DNA of 64,000 bases from Mycoplasmataceae bacterium. GTDB taxonomy: Bacteria > Bacillota_I > Bacilli_A > Mycoplasmatales > Mycoplasmoidaceae. The stretch covers positions 186,001 through 250,000 of the forward strand of contig JAISBY010000010.1 of the NCBI GenBank assembly GCA_031265955.1, in the 5' to 3' direction. The notes below the pieces were generated by a model that was given only the letters and a program-made list of their open reading frames with translations, was not told the origin of the DNA and made no database searches. Positions 10,494-21,419 of this stretch are shown here, piece after piece (position 1 is the first letter of the stretch; the number at the start of each line of letters is the position of its first letter). Position numbers and translations under genes: made by a program.

Positions 10494-11795
10494 ATGCCTA
10501 AACAAAAACAAATGTTTGCAAAGAAAAATGAATATCAATTATTTAGACTTACGCGCAAACAACTTTTAATTATTTGTACATCAATTGTTGCAACTGTCAT
10601 TGCTTTGATGACAATTGCGGCTTTTTTTGATTATCAAATTGACTGGATTATGGCTAGACCTTGATTGAAGAATCCAAACGTTACAGCAACTGGCACAGAT
10701 AGCATTACAGGAATATCTACTGGTGACATGTACTCCTCCAACATGTTTGCTAAAATTATTGAAATGTTTGGGACTGTTCCCTCAGTTTGTGTGACATTGT
10801 TTTCAATGGCTATCTTTTACCATAATGCTTCTAGAATTAAAAAAAGTACAAAATTAAGAAGAACTGTCAAAGGGTTTTGCGTTGGTTCGGCAACGCTATG
10901 AACTATTTATGCTTTTTTCTTTCAATTCTTTCCTCTATTTGGAGTTTGTATTTATGGTTCTGCAGTTTACGGAGCAAATGTAGCACCGTTGGATCAAAAC
11001 GGCTGATTGAACCCTGCACATATGACGGCTTTTTATACAGAATTAGTATTCGCAATTATTTTGGGTGCAGTTGTCACTTTAGCTACCTTTTTAATATTTA
11101 AACAAATTAATAATCAACTTATGAGTGAATTATTAAGATGAGCTATGGTAACTTCTTGTGCTGGAGTGTTTGCAATGTTAGGGGTAGAGGTGGCTATTAA
11201 AACTACTTTTCAAAGAGAACGTTTTAGAGTATTAATGGCTTATGGTAATGTAGATCCTAACAATATGTGAAATGTACCAATGTGAGTTTCTGTTAATGCT
11301 CCATGAATGTGAAACGGTCAGTCTATTGATGGTCTAACAAAATGATGGGCAAATGGGGGCCAAGCTTTTGGTGGATATGGGTGAGATAATGTAGATCCAT
11401 ACGGCGGATTTCATCCATGATATGCTTTGCCCGTAACTCCATATGGCTATGGCAGTACTGGCAATACCCCGTTATTATGTGAAGATCAAACTAAATCTTT
11501 CCCAAGCGGGCATGAAACAGCTGCTGGGATGGGATTCTTATCGCTAATTATTTTACCTTTTACAACTCATAAATTTAGTAGCAAAAAATGAAGATATATT
11601 TTATTTACTACAGCGATTGCGGGAGTGCTGTTGGTTGGCTTAGGAAGAATTGTAGCTGGAGCACACTACTTAAGTGATGTCGTAATTGGAGCGACAATTG
11701 CTGGAGGTTTATTAGCTTTTTTCTATTGATTGAATTGCTATCATGCAAGTTTTTTAGACAAATGATGTGGGTTCGCAATTAAGGAGGCAAGATAA
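10494..11795 (+). CDS. PAP2 superfamily membrane phosphatase, Trp-rich
   Basis: A 433-residue integral membrane protein, intact only with more than fifteen TGA tryptophans. The PAP2 acid phosphatase motifs are present: KTTFQRERF (KxxxxxxR, the usual following Pro replaced by Phe), PSGH (catalytic His) and GRIVAGAHYLSD (RxxxxxHxxxD). A Trp- and Gly-rich extracytoplasmic loop of about 60 residues separates motif 1 from motif 2, longer than usual. The substrate is probably a lipid phosphate or diphosphate. It leads a three-gene membrane operon; the next gene's ribosome site (AAGGAGG) lies within its last codons. Confidence 0.88.
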
Positions 11796-11796
11796 T

Positions 11797-12228
11797 ATGA
11801 CAAATACATTACAAGCAGTCAGCCATTCTGGTGCCAACATTTGATTGGTGATTGGTTTAACTATTATTATTGCTTTTCCTTTCTTAGGATGTAATATCGC
11901 TATGCCAATAGTTTTAAGAAAAATGAAAACGCACGAGTTCAAAGCTTCTGATCGTTCCAAAAATGAAAAATTTTTTACTCTAAAGGAACACAAAATTTGA
12001 TCGGCATTGTTTTTAATCACAATTATTTTTGAATTTGCATTAGGAATTTGTGGTATCGCATTTATTGCTTTAAGCGTAAAGGCCGGACAATCTAGTTCGC
12101 TATCGGTTCATGATTCAACACAATTAATTGTTGGTATATGTATGTTGGTATTGGTGGGTTTGTCAATCGTTAACTTATTAATAATCACAACTAAAAGACA
12201 TATTTTATTGGATAAACTTAGGAAATAA
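11797..12228 (+). CDS. Membrane protein with about three transmembrane helices
   Basis: A 143-residue protein starting 1 bp after the PAP2 stop, with AAGGAGG 11 bases upstream. Hydrophobic helices lie near residues 12-35, 68-92 and 106-126, with a charged cytoplasmic loop (RKMKTHEFKASDRSKNEK). I do not recognise the family. Tight coupling to the phosphatase suggests a partner role in the same membrane process, which is inference. Confidence 0.8.
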
Positions 12229-12230
12229 TT

Positions 12231-12434
12231 ATGAATAAAGAAAAATTAGATAAACCATTTAAAATTTCATGAATTATTGCAGTAACATCGTTGATTGGTT
12301 TTGTTGCGGGCATTCTTTGTTTCTCATGGAATGATAAGCCAGTTAGCCATTACTTTGGGTTAATTTTTGTAGTTGTGTCGTTAGTCGGTTTAGCACTATC
12401 TTTTTTTGTAGGTAAATTTCTTAAAAAAACTTAG
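12231..12434 (+). CDS. Small two-helix membrane protein
   Basis: A 67-residue protein (MNKEKLDKPFKISW...) with two hydrophobic helices around residues 12-29 and 41-60 and a short basic tail. It follows the previous gene by 2 bp, with an AGGAAA site in that gene's 3' end. It is the last gene of the PAP2 operon and converges on pyrD 6 bp away. Too short for the usual ORF cut-off; no family recognised. Confidence 0.7.
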
Positions 12435-12440
12435 GACTTA

Positions 12441-13361
12441 TTACTTTCAAGCTTTTCCTATGATATTAGCAAGATTATCAATCTTAAGTTTTTGCATGAC
12501 TTTTGGTAAATTGTTAATGATGTCACGACAGGCATGGGGGTTAATTAAGTTTTCAGAACCAACTTGAACAGCTGTTGCTCCCGCATACATCATTTCAACT
12601 ACATCTTCTGCAGAAGTTATACCACCACAACCAATGATAGGAATATTGACATTTTGTGAACACAAATAAATTGCTCTCAGTGCAATCGGCTTAATTGCTG
12701 GCCCGCTTAAACCACCAACTTTATTTGCCATGATTGGTTTACCGGTGTTTAGATTAATACGCATCGCTGGAACGGTATTAATTAATGTTAAACCATCTGC
12801 ACCAGTGCTTTCGGCGGTTTTAGCCATTAAGACGATATCAGTTACTTGCGGTGCTAGTTTAATATAGAGAGGTTTTTGTGAGACTTCTTTCATCGCTTTA
12901 ATTAGCAAGGTTAATGAATCGGGATCAGAATCAAATTTCATGCATCCTTTTTCTACGTTGGGGCAACTAATATTTACTTCATAAATGGCAATGTTGTCGT
13001 GATTGTTTAATTTTTTAATTAATTCCAAGTATCCTTCAATTGTAGTTGCGGCAATATTAGCAATAACTTTTTTGCTAAAAACTTTTTTGAGCTCTGGTAA
13101 ATGATATTTAATTACATGGTCAACACCATAGTTTTGCAAACCAATGGAGTTAATCATACCTGATGGAGTTTCACAAATTCGTGGTAATTCATTGCCGTAA
13201 CGAGACTCTGGCGTAATTGCTTTGAGACTAATTGAACCTAAGATGTTAAGATCGTAGTAAGGGGCGTGCTCAATTCCAAAACCGAATGTTCCACTAGCTG
13301 GAATAATTGGATTATCCAAAACTCAACTACCAAGTTTTACTTGCAATGATTTATTTATCAT
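12441..13361 (-). CDS. pyrD: Dihydroorotate dehydrogenase B (NAD+), catalytic subunit
   Basis: A 306-residue FMN enzyme of class 1B, oxidising dihydroorotate to orotate together with PyrK. Segments seen: NPIIPASGTFGFG, NSIGLQNYGV, EVNISCPN (catalytic Cys region of class 1 enzymes), KLAPQVTD, LINTVPAM and GCGGITSAEDVVEMMYAGATAVQVGS. The last codons read A-W-K-stop because a TGA there is Trp. The start overlaps the pyrK stop by 4 bp. Last gene of the carA-pyrD operon. Confidence 0.95.
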
Positions 13362-14071
13362 AATAAATCCTCGCTTTTAAAAATTGGACCATTTTTACAA
13401 ATACGTTGTTCCCCCTTACGAGTTTTAATTGAACATCCCATACAAGCGCCGAAACCACAACCCATACGTTCGTCAAGTGATAATTGACCCTGTTTGTTAT
13501 TTTTAAAAATAGCTTTGAGCATATTGGTAGAACCACATGTAAAATAATAATGATTTTTTAAGTTATGCTTATTAATAATTTGTACAACATTACCTTTTTC
13601 ACCGAAACTACCATCATCAGTACAAATTATTGCATTAGGATTAATTTTTTTGATTTCTGATACTAATGCAACTTTACTTTGATTTGGAAAACCACAAATC
13701 CAATCGTATTGAATATTGTCTTTATTCAATTGTTTTGCCAGACAATAGATTGGTCCTATTCCACTGCCACCAGAGATCAATAATGGTTTACCATGATCTT
13801 TTCTGTAGTGAAATGTATTACCAAGGTCTTCTAGAATATCAATTTCCTGATTTGGTTTCATCGTTGATAGTTTGTCAGTACCATTTCCAATAATTTCATA
13901 AATAAAACTAAAACTATCATTGGTGTAATCACAAACAGCCATCGGTCGTCTTAAATAAAAACCCGGAATTTTAACATTAATAAACTTACCAGGTTTAATT
14001 CAACCAGTGTCTAGACATGAAACCGTCATACGATACACAAATTCATTTAATTTTTCGTTTTTTAAAATCAT
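13358..14071 (-). CDS. pyrK: Dihydroorotate dehydrogenase B, electron transfer subunit
   Basis: A 237-residue FAD and [2Fe-2S] protein that passes electrons from PyrD to NAD+. FAD-binding FYLRRPMA near residue 43, the NAD domain (GGSGIGPIYCLAKQL) and a C-terminal cysteine cluster (GCGFGACMGCSIKT...RICKNGP) are all visible. Under code 4 the frame extends upstream of the standard-code ATG to 14071, restoring the N-terminal barrel. Its overlap with pyrD is typical of the class 1B pair. Confidence 0.95.
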
Positions 14072-14078
14072 AGTATCA

Positions 14079-15311
14079 TTATAAACTTTCTTTACTATCG
14101 TAAACGACCCGTCCATTACAAACGGTATAACAGTTTTGACTTTTAACACGTTGTCCATCAAATGGAGTAGAGTGTCCTTTAGATTTAAACTTTTTAGAAT
14201 TTATGGTCCATTCTTGGTTTAAATCAACAATCATTAAATTGGCTTTAGCATTAATACGAATTGAGCCACCACCATCAATGTTAAATCGTTTTGCAGGATT
14301 GGTTGACATTAATTGTACTAATTTGATTAAAGAGATGGAATAAGGATTTTTTATTGTGACGAGTTGAGTATAAAGTAGACTAAATGCGAAGTCTAATCCA
14401 ACAATACCGTTCAGTGCCCTTTCATAACTAACATTTTTTTCATTTTCACTGTGTGGAGCATGATCGGTGGCAATCATGTCAATTGTTCCGTCAATCAGCG
14501 CTTTTCTCAAAGCATCAACGCTTTGCGGTTCTGCTAATGGCGGGTTCATTTTATAAGCGCCATCATCTTTAATATCCTTTTTGCAAAGTAAAAGATGATG
14601 TGGTGTTGCTTCACACGAAATATAATTTGATTGTTTTTTCGCATCGCGAATTAAAGTAATGCTTTCTTTAGTGGAAACGTGGCAAATATGAAACTGACAA
14701 TTTGTTTCTAAAGCTAATTTTAAATCTCTCTCTACTTCTTTATATTCAATTGCATTTCCAACTTGTGTAAGATCTTCACAATGTGCCACTAGCGGTTTAT
14801 GATACTTTGCGCAAAGGAGCATTGCTTCCTTCATTATATTTTGCGATGCAACACCAACGCCGTCATCACTAAAAGCAAAACATTGTTTTGCTAGGTTAGT
14901 AATATCAATTAATTCTTTTCCTGCTTGATTGATGGTGATAGATACATAAGGTAGAACATTGATAATTGCATCAGATTGAATAATGTTTTTTAATATGTTT
15001 AATTTTTGTTCATCATCAATAATCGGCTTGGTATTAGGCATACAACAAATTGTGGTGTATCCACCTGCTGCGGCAGCCTTAGCACCAGTTTGAATTGTTT
15101 CTTTATATTCATATCCTGGTTGACGTAAATGGACGTGAACATCAATCAGCCCAGGCAAAACCGTGAGGTTTCTGGCATCAATGGTCCTATTAACATTAGC
15201 TTGAATATTTTTGTCAATTTGAATAATGCGCCCATCATTAATTAAGATATCATAATTTTCTTTAATTACATCGTTTAGCAATACGTTACCTTGTTTAATT
15301 AATAAATCCAT
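14079..15311 (-). CDS. pyrC: Dihydroorotase
   Basis: A 410-residue zinc amidohydrolase that cyclises carbamoyl aspartate. The metal motif DVHVHLRQPG, the loop AAAGGYTTICCMPNTKP, CHVSTKES, CEATPHHLLL, MNPPLAEP and MIATDHAPHS identify a class I bacterial enzyme. It is free of internal TGA. It lies 2 bp after pyrB and 7 bp before pyrK. Confidence 0.97.
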   Translation of the reverse strand: MDLLIKQGNVLLNDVIKENYDILINDGRIIQIDKNIQANVNRTIDARNLTVLPGLIDVHVHLRQPGYEYKETIQTGAKAAAAGGYTTICCMPNTKPIIDDEQKLNILKNIIQSDAIINVLPYVSITINQAGKELIDITNLAKQCFAFSDDGVGVASQNIMKEAMLLCAKYHKPLVAHCEDLTQVGNAIEYKEVERDLKLALETNCQFHICHVSTKESITLIRDAKKQSNYISCEATPHHLLLCKKDIKDDGAYKMNPPLAEPQSVDALRKALIDGTIDMIATDHAPHSENEKNVSYERALNGIVGLDFAFSLLYTQLVTIKNPYSISLIKLVQLMSTNPAKRFNIDGGGSIRINAKANLMIVDLNQEWTINSKKFKSKGHSTPFDGQRVKSQNCYTVCNGRVVYDSKESL

Positions 15312-15313
15312 AT

Positions 15314-16183
15314 TTATTTTTTAAAAGCTCTTTCAAGTACTGCCATTCGCACAAAAACACCGTTTTGAATTTGCTTAAAAATGCGAGATTTATCACATTC
15401 AACAACATCATCACTAATTTCAATATTACGATTAACTGGCGCGGGGTGAATAATGATTGCTTTAGGTTTCATCATATTGACTCGCTTTAAATTTAGTCCA
15501 TATTGTTTGACATATGTGTTTATTGATAAAGACATTTTAGTATCTAAACGTTCATTTTGAATTCTTAACATATTAACAACATCGGCTTGTTTTAAACCGG
15601 TTTCAAAATCAATGTATTGATATTGCTTGTCTTGAAATTCCTTAGGGGCACTAATCAATACTTTCATACCGCATCGCTTCATTGCTTTGATATTTGAATG
15701 CGCTACACGGGAGTGCAAGATATCACCAACTATTAGGACGGTTAAATTTTTAAATTTTTCGAATTCTTGATAGATGGTTAATAAATCCAATAGTGTTTGT
15801 GTAGGATGATCAAGTGTACCATCGCCCGCATTAATTAACGGAGTTTTGATATTTGTCAATTCACGATATCACTCATTTTGTGAACTGCGAATAATAATGG
15901 CGTCTGTACCAAATTGGTCAAAGGCTTTAACGGTATCGCAAAATGTTTCACCTTTAGTAATGGAAGATGAACTTGGAGAAAAATCTAATATCTTACAATT
16001 TAACTTATGTTCAGCAGTAATAAAGCTATAGTGGGTTCTTGTTGACGGTTCAAAAAACAAGTTAGCTACAATTTTATTGTTTACTTTAGTCTTTGCGCCA
16101 TTACGGAATTGTTGTGCGCGTAATAAAATATCTTGAACTTCTTTAGTATTTATATTTTCTAACTTTAATAAGCTCTTGTGCAT
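15314..16183 (-). CDS. pyrB: Aspartate carbamoyltransferase catalytic subunit
   Basis: A 289-residue enzyme joining carbamoyl phosphate and aspartate, slightly shorter than the roughly 305 of Bacillus. Carbamoyl phosphate motif FFEPSTRTHYSF, HPTQTLLDLLTI and the aspartate-binding region (PAPVNRN) are present. A TGA tryptophan after SSQNE splits it under the standard code. No regulatory subunit gene (pyrI) is adjacent, as in Gram-positive relatives. Confidence 0.96.
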
Positions 16184-16185
16184 AT

Positions 16186-19100
16186 CTATACCCTCGTAAT
16201 ATCAATTGGTGTCAAATTTTGTTCGCTTTTGCCATCTTTAATAGCGTGTCGTAAAGCTTTAACAGTGTCAAGTGAGGTAAAACATGGAATTTTATGTTCA
16301 ACCGCTAAGCGACGAATTTTAAAACCATCACTATTAGAATTTTTTGCTAAAGTGGTAGGAGTATTAATAACCATATTAATTTTATTTGATTGAATTAGAC
16401 TTAGAATACTATTATCACCTTCTCATATTTTTTGTACTACATGTACATTCACGCCATTATTCTCAAGAAATTTACCAGTACCAGGCGTAGCATAAATACC
16501 AAAACCAATATCCACATAACGATTGACGATTGGTAATAACTCTTGATAATCCTTTTCACGCACGGTCACGAGCATATTACCAGCTTGCGGAATGTTAATC
16601 CCGCCTGCAATAAATGCTTTTAATAGAGCGTCACTAAATAATTTGTCAATTCCTAAGACTTCTCCAGTGGATTTCATTTCTGGCCCAAGAGAAATTTCAC
16701 TTCCCTTAATTTTTTCAAACGAGAATACAGGTAGTTTAACGGCGATGTGTGAAGCTTTTTTGTATAACCCAGTACCGTAAGGCATCTTTTTCAATTTCTC
16801 GCCAAATATCACGTTTGTAGCGACATCAATTACTGGTAAATTAGTTACCTTACTTATGTAAGGTACAGTCCTAGATGAACGCGGGTTAACTTCAATGATG
16901 TACACGCGATCAGAAGAAATGATGAACTGAATGTTCAATACACCAATGATGCCTAATTCTAAAGCAATCCTTTTGGTATATTTGCAAATAGTTTCAATAT
17001 GCTCTTCGTAAATTGTGTGGGCTGGATAAACTGAAATACTATCGCCTGAGTGAACGCCTGCTCTTTCAAGGTGCTCCATCACACCCGGTATTAAAATATC
17101 TTGACCATCACAAATTGCATCTACTTCACATTCGCGCCCCATCATGTATTTATCAATTAGGATTGGATGCTTTTGTTCAACTTTATTAATTTGATTCACA
17201 TATTTAGCTATGGAAGCATCATCATAAGCAATTGCCATACCTTGTCCACCTAAAACATACGATGGCCTAACTAGAACTGGATAGCCTAATTCATTAGCAA
17301 CTTTAATTGCTTCCTTAATTGTGTAAATAGTACCGCCTGCGGGCTGGGGGATATTACATTTCTTTAAAGCCTGATTGAACTCCTCGCGGTCTTCAGCACG
17401 ATCCATGTTATGTTCGCTTGTGCCAAATATCTTAACACCCATGTTGCGTAAGTGTTTAGTGAGTTTAATTGCGGTTTGTCCACCAAATTGAACAATCGCC
17501 CCATCAGGTTTTTCCAAATCCACAATATTTTGAATATCCTCTTTGGTAAGCGGTTCAAAATATAGTTTATCTGCAATATCAAAGTCAGTGCTAACAGTTT
17601 CGGGGTTAGAATTAACAATAATTGTTTCATAACCTCGTTTTTTTAAGGCCCATACGCAATGAACACTACAATAATCAAATTCAATGCCTTGACCAATTCG
17701 GATTGGACCAGAACCAATAATTAATATTTTTTTTGGTTTTGTTTTTTTAGTATTAACTTCGTTGCCTTGATCATAACTTGAATAATAGTATGCACTCTTT
17801 GCGTCAAATTCACCAGCACAAGTATCTACAGTCTTGAATTGAGCAATAATATTATTTTTTAATCTCTTCTCACGAATTAATGATGATGATTTTTTAGTTA
17901 AGGCAGCAATAGAATCATCGGTAAAACCATATTCTTTTGCCTGTCTTAATAAATCAATTGCCAATGGTTTGGTTGTTAATATTCTTTCCATTTCAACAAT
18001 TCTTTTTACTTTGTGAATAAAGAAAGTATCAATCGTAGTGATTTTATTTATTTTATCAATAGAAATATTACGACGTAACGCTTCTGCAATTGCTCATAGT
18101 CTTTCATTATTCACTGTATGAAGTTCAGCTTCAATTTGTTTATTAGTTAAATTATTTAATTTAAAAGACTTTAAACCATCGATATTACTTTCTTCTAACG
18201 AACGAATAGCCTTCATTAACGCCATCTCAAATGAAGAACCGATCGCCATAACTTCACCAGTTGCTTTCATTTGCGTTCCAAGAATTTCGGAAGCAGTTAA
18301 GAATTTAGCGAATGGTCATTTTGGAATTTTAACAACAACATAATCTAAAACCGGTTCAAAACTTGCGAATGTTTTATTAGTGACAGTATTAACAATCTCA
18401 TCTAATGTGTATCCGATTGCAATCCTAGTTGCTACTTTTGCAATTGGATAGCCAGTAGCTTTAGAAGCTAAGGCAGAAGAACGGCTTACTCTAGGATTAA
18501 CTTCAATAACGGCGTATTCAAATGAGATTGGATTTAGAGCATATTGAACATTACAACCGCCCTCAATTTTTAGCTCACTAATAATTTTTAAAGCAGCAGT
18601 TCGTAGCATTTGTAATTCTCGATCTGCAAGTGTTTGGCAAGGAGCGATTACAATACTATCACCAGTATGAACGCCTACCGGATCAATATTTTCCATGTTA
18701 CAAATCGTGACCACATTTCCTTTACAATCACGAATAACTTCAAATTCAATTTCTTTCCATCCTGAAACACAACGTTCAATTAAAATTTGTTTAACTCGTG
18801 ATGCTCGTATTCCAGATTCAGCAATCTGTCGTAATTCTTCATTATTGTTAGCAATACCACCACCACTACCACCAAGTGTGTAAGCAGGTCTTACAACGAC
18901 AGGGTAATTAATTTTTTTGGCAAAATTAATTGCATCGCTTACAGTTGTTACAACTTTAGACGGAATACAAGGTTCGCCAATTTTCTCCATCGTATCTTTG
19001 AACGCTTGACGATCTTCAGCTTTTTTAATTCCAGCAGCAGAAGTACCCAATAGAGTTACATGATGCTTATTTAAAAAACCGCTTTCATAAAGTTCCATCG

Positions 19101-19395
19101 CTAAATTTAATCCTGTTTGTCCGCCTAGATTAGGAAGAATGCTGTCGGGTTTTTCTTTCGCAATTATTTTTTGTAATGTACAAACAGTTAATGGTTCAAT
19201 GTAAATTTTGTTAGCCATATTCTTGTCGGTCATGATTGTTGCTGGATTAGAATTAACTAACACAACTTCAATACCCTCTTTTTTAAGTTCACTACACGCT
19301 TGTGTACCAGCATAATCGAATTCCGCCGCTTGTCCAATAACGATTGGGCCAGAGCCTATTACCAATACTTTTTTTATTAAAGGATTCTTAGGCAT
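16186..19395 (-). CDS. carB: Carbamoyl phosphate synthase large subunit
   Basis: A 1069-residue two-domain synthetase, close to the family's 1070. Both halves show the ATP-grasp core: [17 protein letters not shown] and GGQTGLNLA in the N half, [27 protein letters not shown] and [12 protein letters not shown] in the C half. The C-terminal MGS-like allosteric domain (VINTPT...) follows. Four TGA tryptophans interrupt the standard-code frame, including one at the boundary of the allosteric domain. Its start overlaps carA by 8 bp. It draws ammonia from CarA glutaminase. Confidence 0.97.
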
Positions 19396-20464
19396 GTTTG
19401 TATTCCTTTATAGTTGTAATAAAGTCATCGAACAAATAAGCTGTATCCTGTGGACCAGCACAAGCTTCAGGATGAAATTGAACAGTGACAATTTTTTTGT
19501 GTTTATATTTTAAACCTTCGATTGTTTTATCATTAACATTGCGATAAGTAACAGACGCCACTTTAGAATCAAGAGTATCTTCGTCAATGTAATAACCATG
19601 ATTTTGAGAAGTGATGAATACTCGGTCTTTTTCACTATTTTTTACTGGGTGATTCGGACCACGATGGCCATACTTTAGTTTTTTGGTATTAGCGCCTGTA
19701 GCTAAAGCCAAAAGCTGATGTCCTAAACATATGCCTAAGATGGGAATATGAGTTTGGTAGAGTTCTTTAATTGTTTTAATGGCAATTTTATTATCCTTAG
19801 GGTCGCCAGGACCATTGGATAATAAAATACCATCTGGTTTAATAGATAGTATTTCTTGACTAGTTGTAGCGGCAGGAAATAAAGTAATGCGAGTGTTTCT
19901 TTTTAATAGTGATTTTACAATATTACCTTTAACACCGAAATCATATAAGGCAATATTATATTTACCATTTCCTAGTTTAGTCGGCTTTTTACAAGTAACC
20001 TGAGATACTGGATCTTTTGGTTGATAATTTTTAATTTCTTTAATAATAGATTTTACATTGTTAATGTTGGAAGTAATTTTCCCTCTCATTACTCCAGCAT
20101 CTCTCAATATTTTTGTTAAAGTCCTAGTATTGACGCCTTCTAATCCAGGGATTTTATGTTCAATTAAAAAATCGTTGAGGTTTGATTCTTTGCGGAAATT
20201 TGAAGAATAATCAGCTAACTCGTGGACGATTACTCCTTCAACTCAAATTTTTTTAGACTCTGTGTCACTACGCATTACCCCATAGTTTCCGATTAAAGGA
20301 TAAGTAAAAACAATACCTTGTCCCACATATGAAGGATCAGTAAGAGTTTCCATATAGCCAGACATCGCCGTATTGAAAACAACTTCAAAGATGGCATCTT
20401 TTTTATAACCAATTCTTCTCCCTGAAAAAACCAAGCCGTTTTCCAATACTAGGTATCCGACCAT
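19388..20464 (-). CDS. carA: Carbamoyl phosphate synthase small subunit
   Basis: A 358-residue glutamine amidotransferase subunit. Catalytic triad regions are [13 protein letters not shown] (Cys), QNHGYY and [10 protein letters not shown] (His, Glu), with SNGPGDPKD before them. The ATG at 20464 has GGAGG five bases upstream, which decides the start over an ATG 12 bp earlier. One TGA tryptophan after TESKKI. First gene of the pyr operon. The roughly 60-nt leader shows no terminator or PyrR-type anti-terminator that I can see, so regulation by PyrR attenuation is unlikely. Confidence 0.96.
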
Positions 20465-20569
20465 CGTTGCCTCCATTAATTATTATTCCAATAATAATAT
20501 CACTTATTTTGTTGTTGAACACTCATAATATTAGTGAATCTTGTTTTTACATTTTTATCTTTATTAAAT

Positions 20570-20624
20570 CCGAAAAATATCCGAAAAAATTCCGAAAGGG
20601 TTTTTATATTTTTTATTCTATCAT
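20570..20624 (+). promoter_or_regulatory. CCGAAA-box promoter, copy A
   Basis: Three tandem 11-bp units begin at 20570, 20581 and 20592 (CCGAAAAATAT, CCGAAAAAATT, CCGAAAGGG). A -10-like TATCAT begins at 20619, exactly 27 bp after the third unit, and the ATG follows 30 bp later. The same layout, with the same 11-bp and 27-bp spacings, occurs at 36849 and 49200. There is no TTGACA-like -35 box; the repeats occupy the -35 to -60 zone on one face of the helix, as expected for an activator site. Divergent from carA. Confidence 0.75.
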
Positions 20625-20648
20625 TGTCATTCCAGAAAGGAGGTAAAT

Positions 20649-20906
20649 ATGCAATTAATGAAAGAAACAGATAAAAAGCAAATTAATGGTGGCATTGCAC
20701 CAATGTTATTATGAATAATCATTATGGGCGTTAGTATGGCAATTAGTGCAATTACACATACAACTACAGCAATAATTGATGCTAAACAATCACACAATCA
20801 ACAAGCCGACAGTAAGAAAAGTCATTATTATTCTTCTAAGAGTAGCAATGGTTACGTACGATTGTCACCTTATCCATCACGTTCAACAATGATGATGCCG
20901 TTGTAA
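20649..20906 (+). CDS. Double-glycine-leader peptide, bacteriocin-like
   Basis: An 85-residue peptide whose first 15 residues, MQLMKETDKKQINGG, match the class II bacteriocin/pheromone leader type cut after Gly-Gly by PCAT peptidase-transporters. The mature part would begin IAPMLLWIIIMG, a hydrophobic segment as in lactobin/cerein-type peptides. It is followed by a Ser/Lys/Tyr-rich hydrophilic tail unusual for that class. An exact AAAGGAGGT ribosome site lies 5 bases before the ATG. A TGA tryptophan falls in the hydrophobic core. No PCAT transporter is in the window. It may alternatively be a surface or membrane peptide with a chance GG; the leader pattern makes me favour the first reading. 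Confidence 0.65.
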
Positions 20907-20934
20907 GTATTAAAATTTGAAAGGAATAAAATTA

Positions 20935-21036
20935 ATGAACAGAAAAAGCAACAAGAGGACACGGAATGAATTATTGTGAGTATGGTTACTAAACTACGAC
21001 TATCTTTGAAATGAACTCAAACTAAGCTTCGCTTAA
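20935..21036 (+). CDS. 33-residue peptide downstream of the GG peptide
   Basis: A short ORF (MNRKSNKRTRNELLWVWLLN...) with AAAGGA eight bases before its ATG and two TGA tryptophans. It is basic at the N-terminus and hydrophobic in the middle. It lies 28 bp after the GG-leader gene, so the two are probably cotranscribed. An immunity or companion peptide is possible but only by position. Confidence 0.45.
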
Positions 21037-21081
21037 TCGGAGAAGGGAAACAAGGGGTTCAAACGGTCGTATAATACTAAT

Positions 21082-21417
21082 ATGGAAATTGTAACTAGTT
21101 CAACAAATTATCAAATAACTAAATCTGATCACGACCCAGTAAAACGTGGCGACAACATTACATTAACTCGTAAGAAAAAACCGCGTGGTCCAGGCCTAGA
21201 TGTTATTATTGATAAGCCTCCACGTATGACTCTAAACAAACTTGCCGAGATATTCGTTGAATTCAGAGATGAGCAACGCGAGCAGAATACACAAGTTAAT
21301 ACTCGTTTCGATAAAATAGAATCTCGCCTAGATGGACATGATGAATTCAATAAGGTTGTAAAAGACTATAATGGAATCTCATCTTTAAATTCGCAATTCA
21401 AAAATAAACTGTTCTAG
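21082..21417 (+). CDS. Protein with C-terminal coiled coil, leaderless
   Basis: A 111-residue protein with a basic, Pro-rich N half (RKKKPRGPG) and a coiled-coil C half (VEFRDEQREQNTQVNTRFDKIESRLDGHDEF). The RFDKIESRLD pattern recurs in the product at 51842-52246 (RFDKLDERLN), so the two belong to one coiled-coil type common in mycoplasmas. TATAAT at 21070-21075 is only 6 nt from the ATG, so the mRNA should be leaderless. Function unknown. Confidence 0.7.
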   Translation: MEIVTSSTNYQITKSDHDPVKRGDNITLTRKKKPRGPGLDVIIDKPPRMTLNKLAEIFVEFRDEQREQNTQVNTRFDKIESRLDGHDEFNKVVKDYNGISSLNSQFKNKLF

Positions 21418-21419
21418 AT

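Noticed and set aside
20465-20648. PyrR-type attenuator before carA
   Set aside because: The leader is about 60 nt, has no terminator/anti-terminator pair and no PyrR consensus; the small inverted repeat near the -10 is AT-only.
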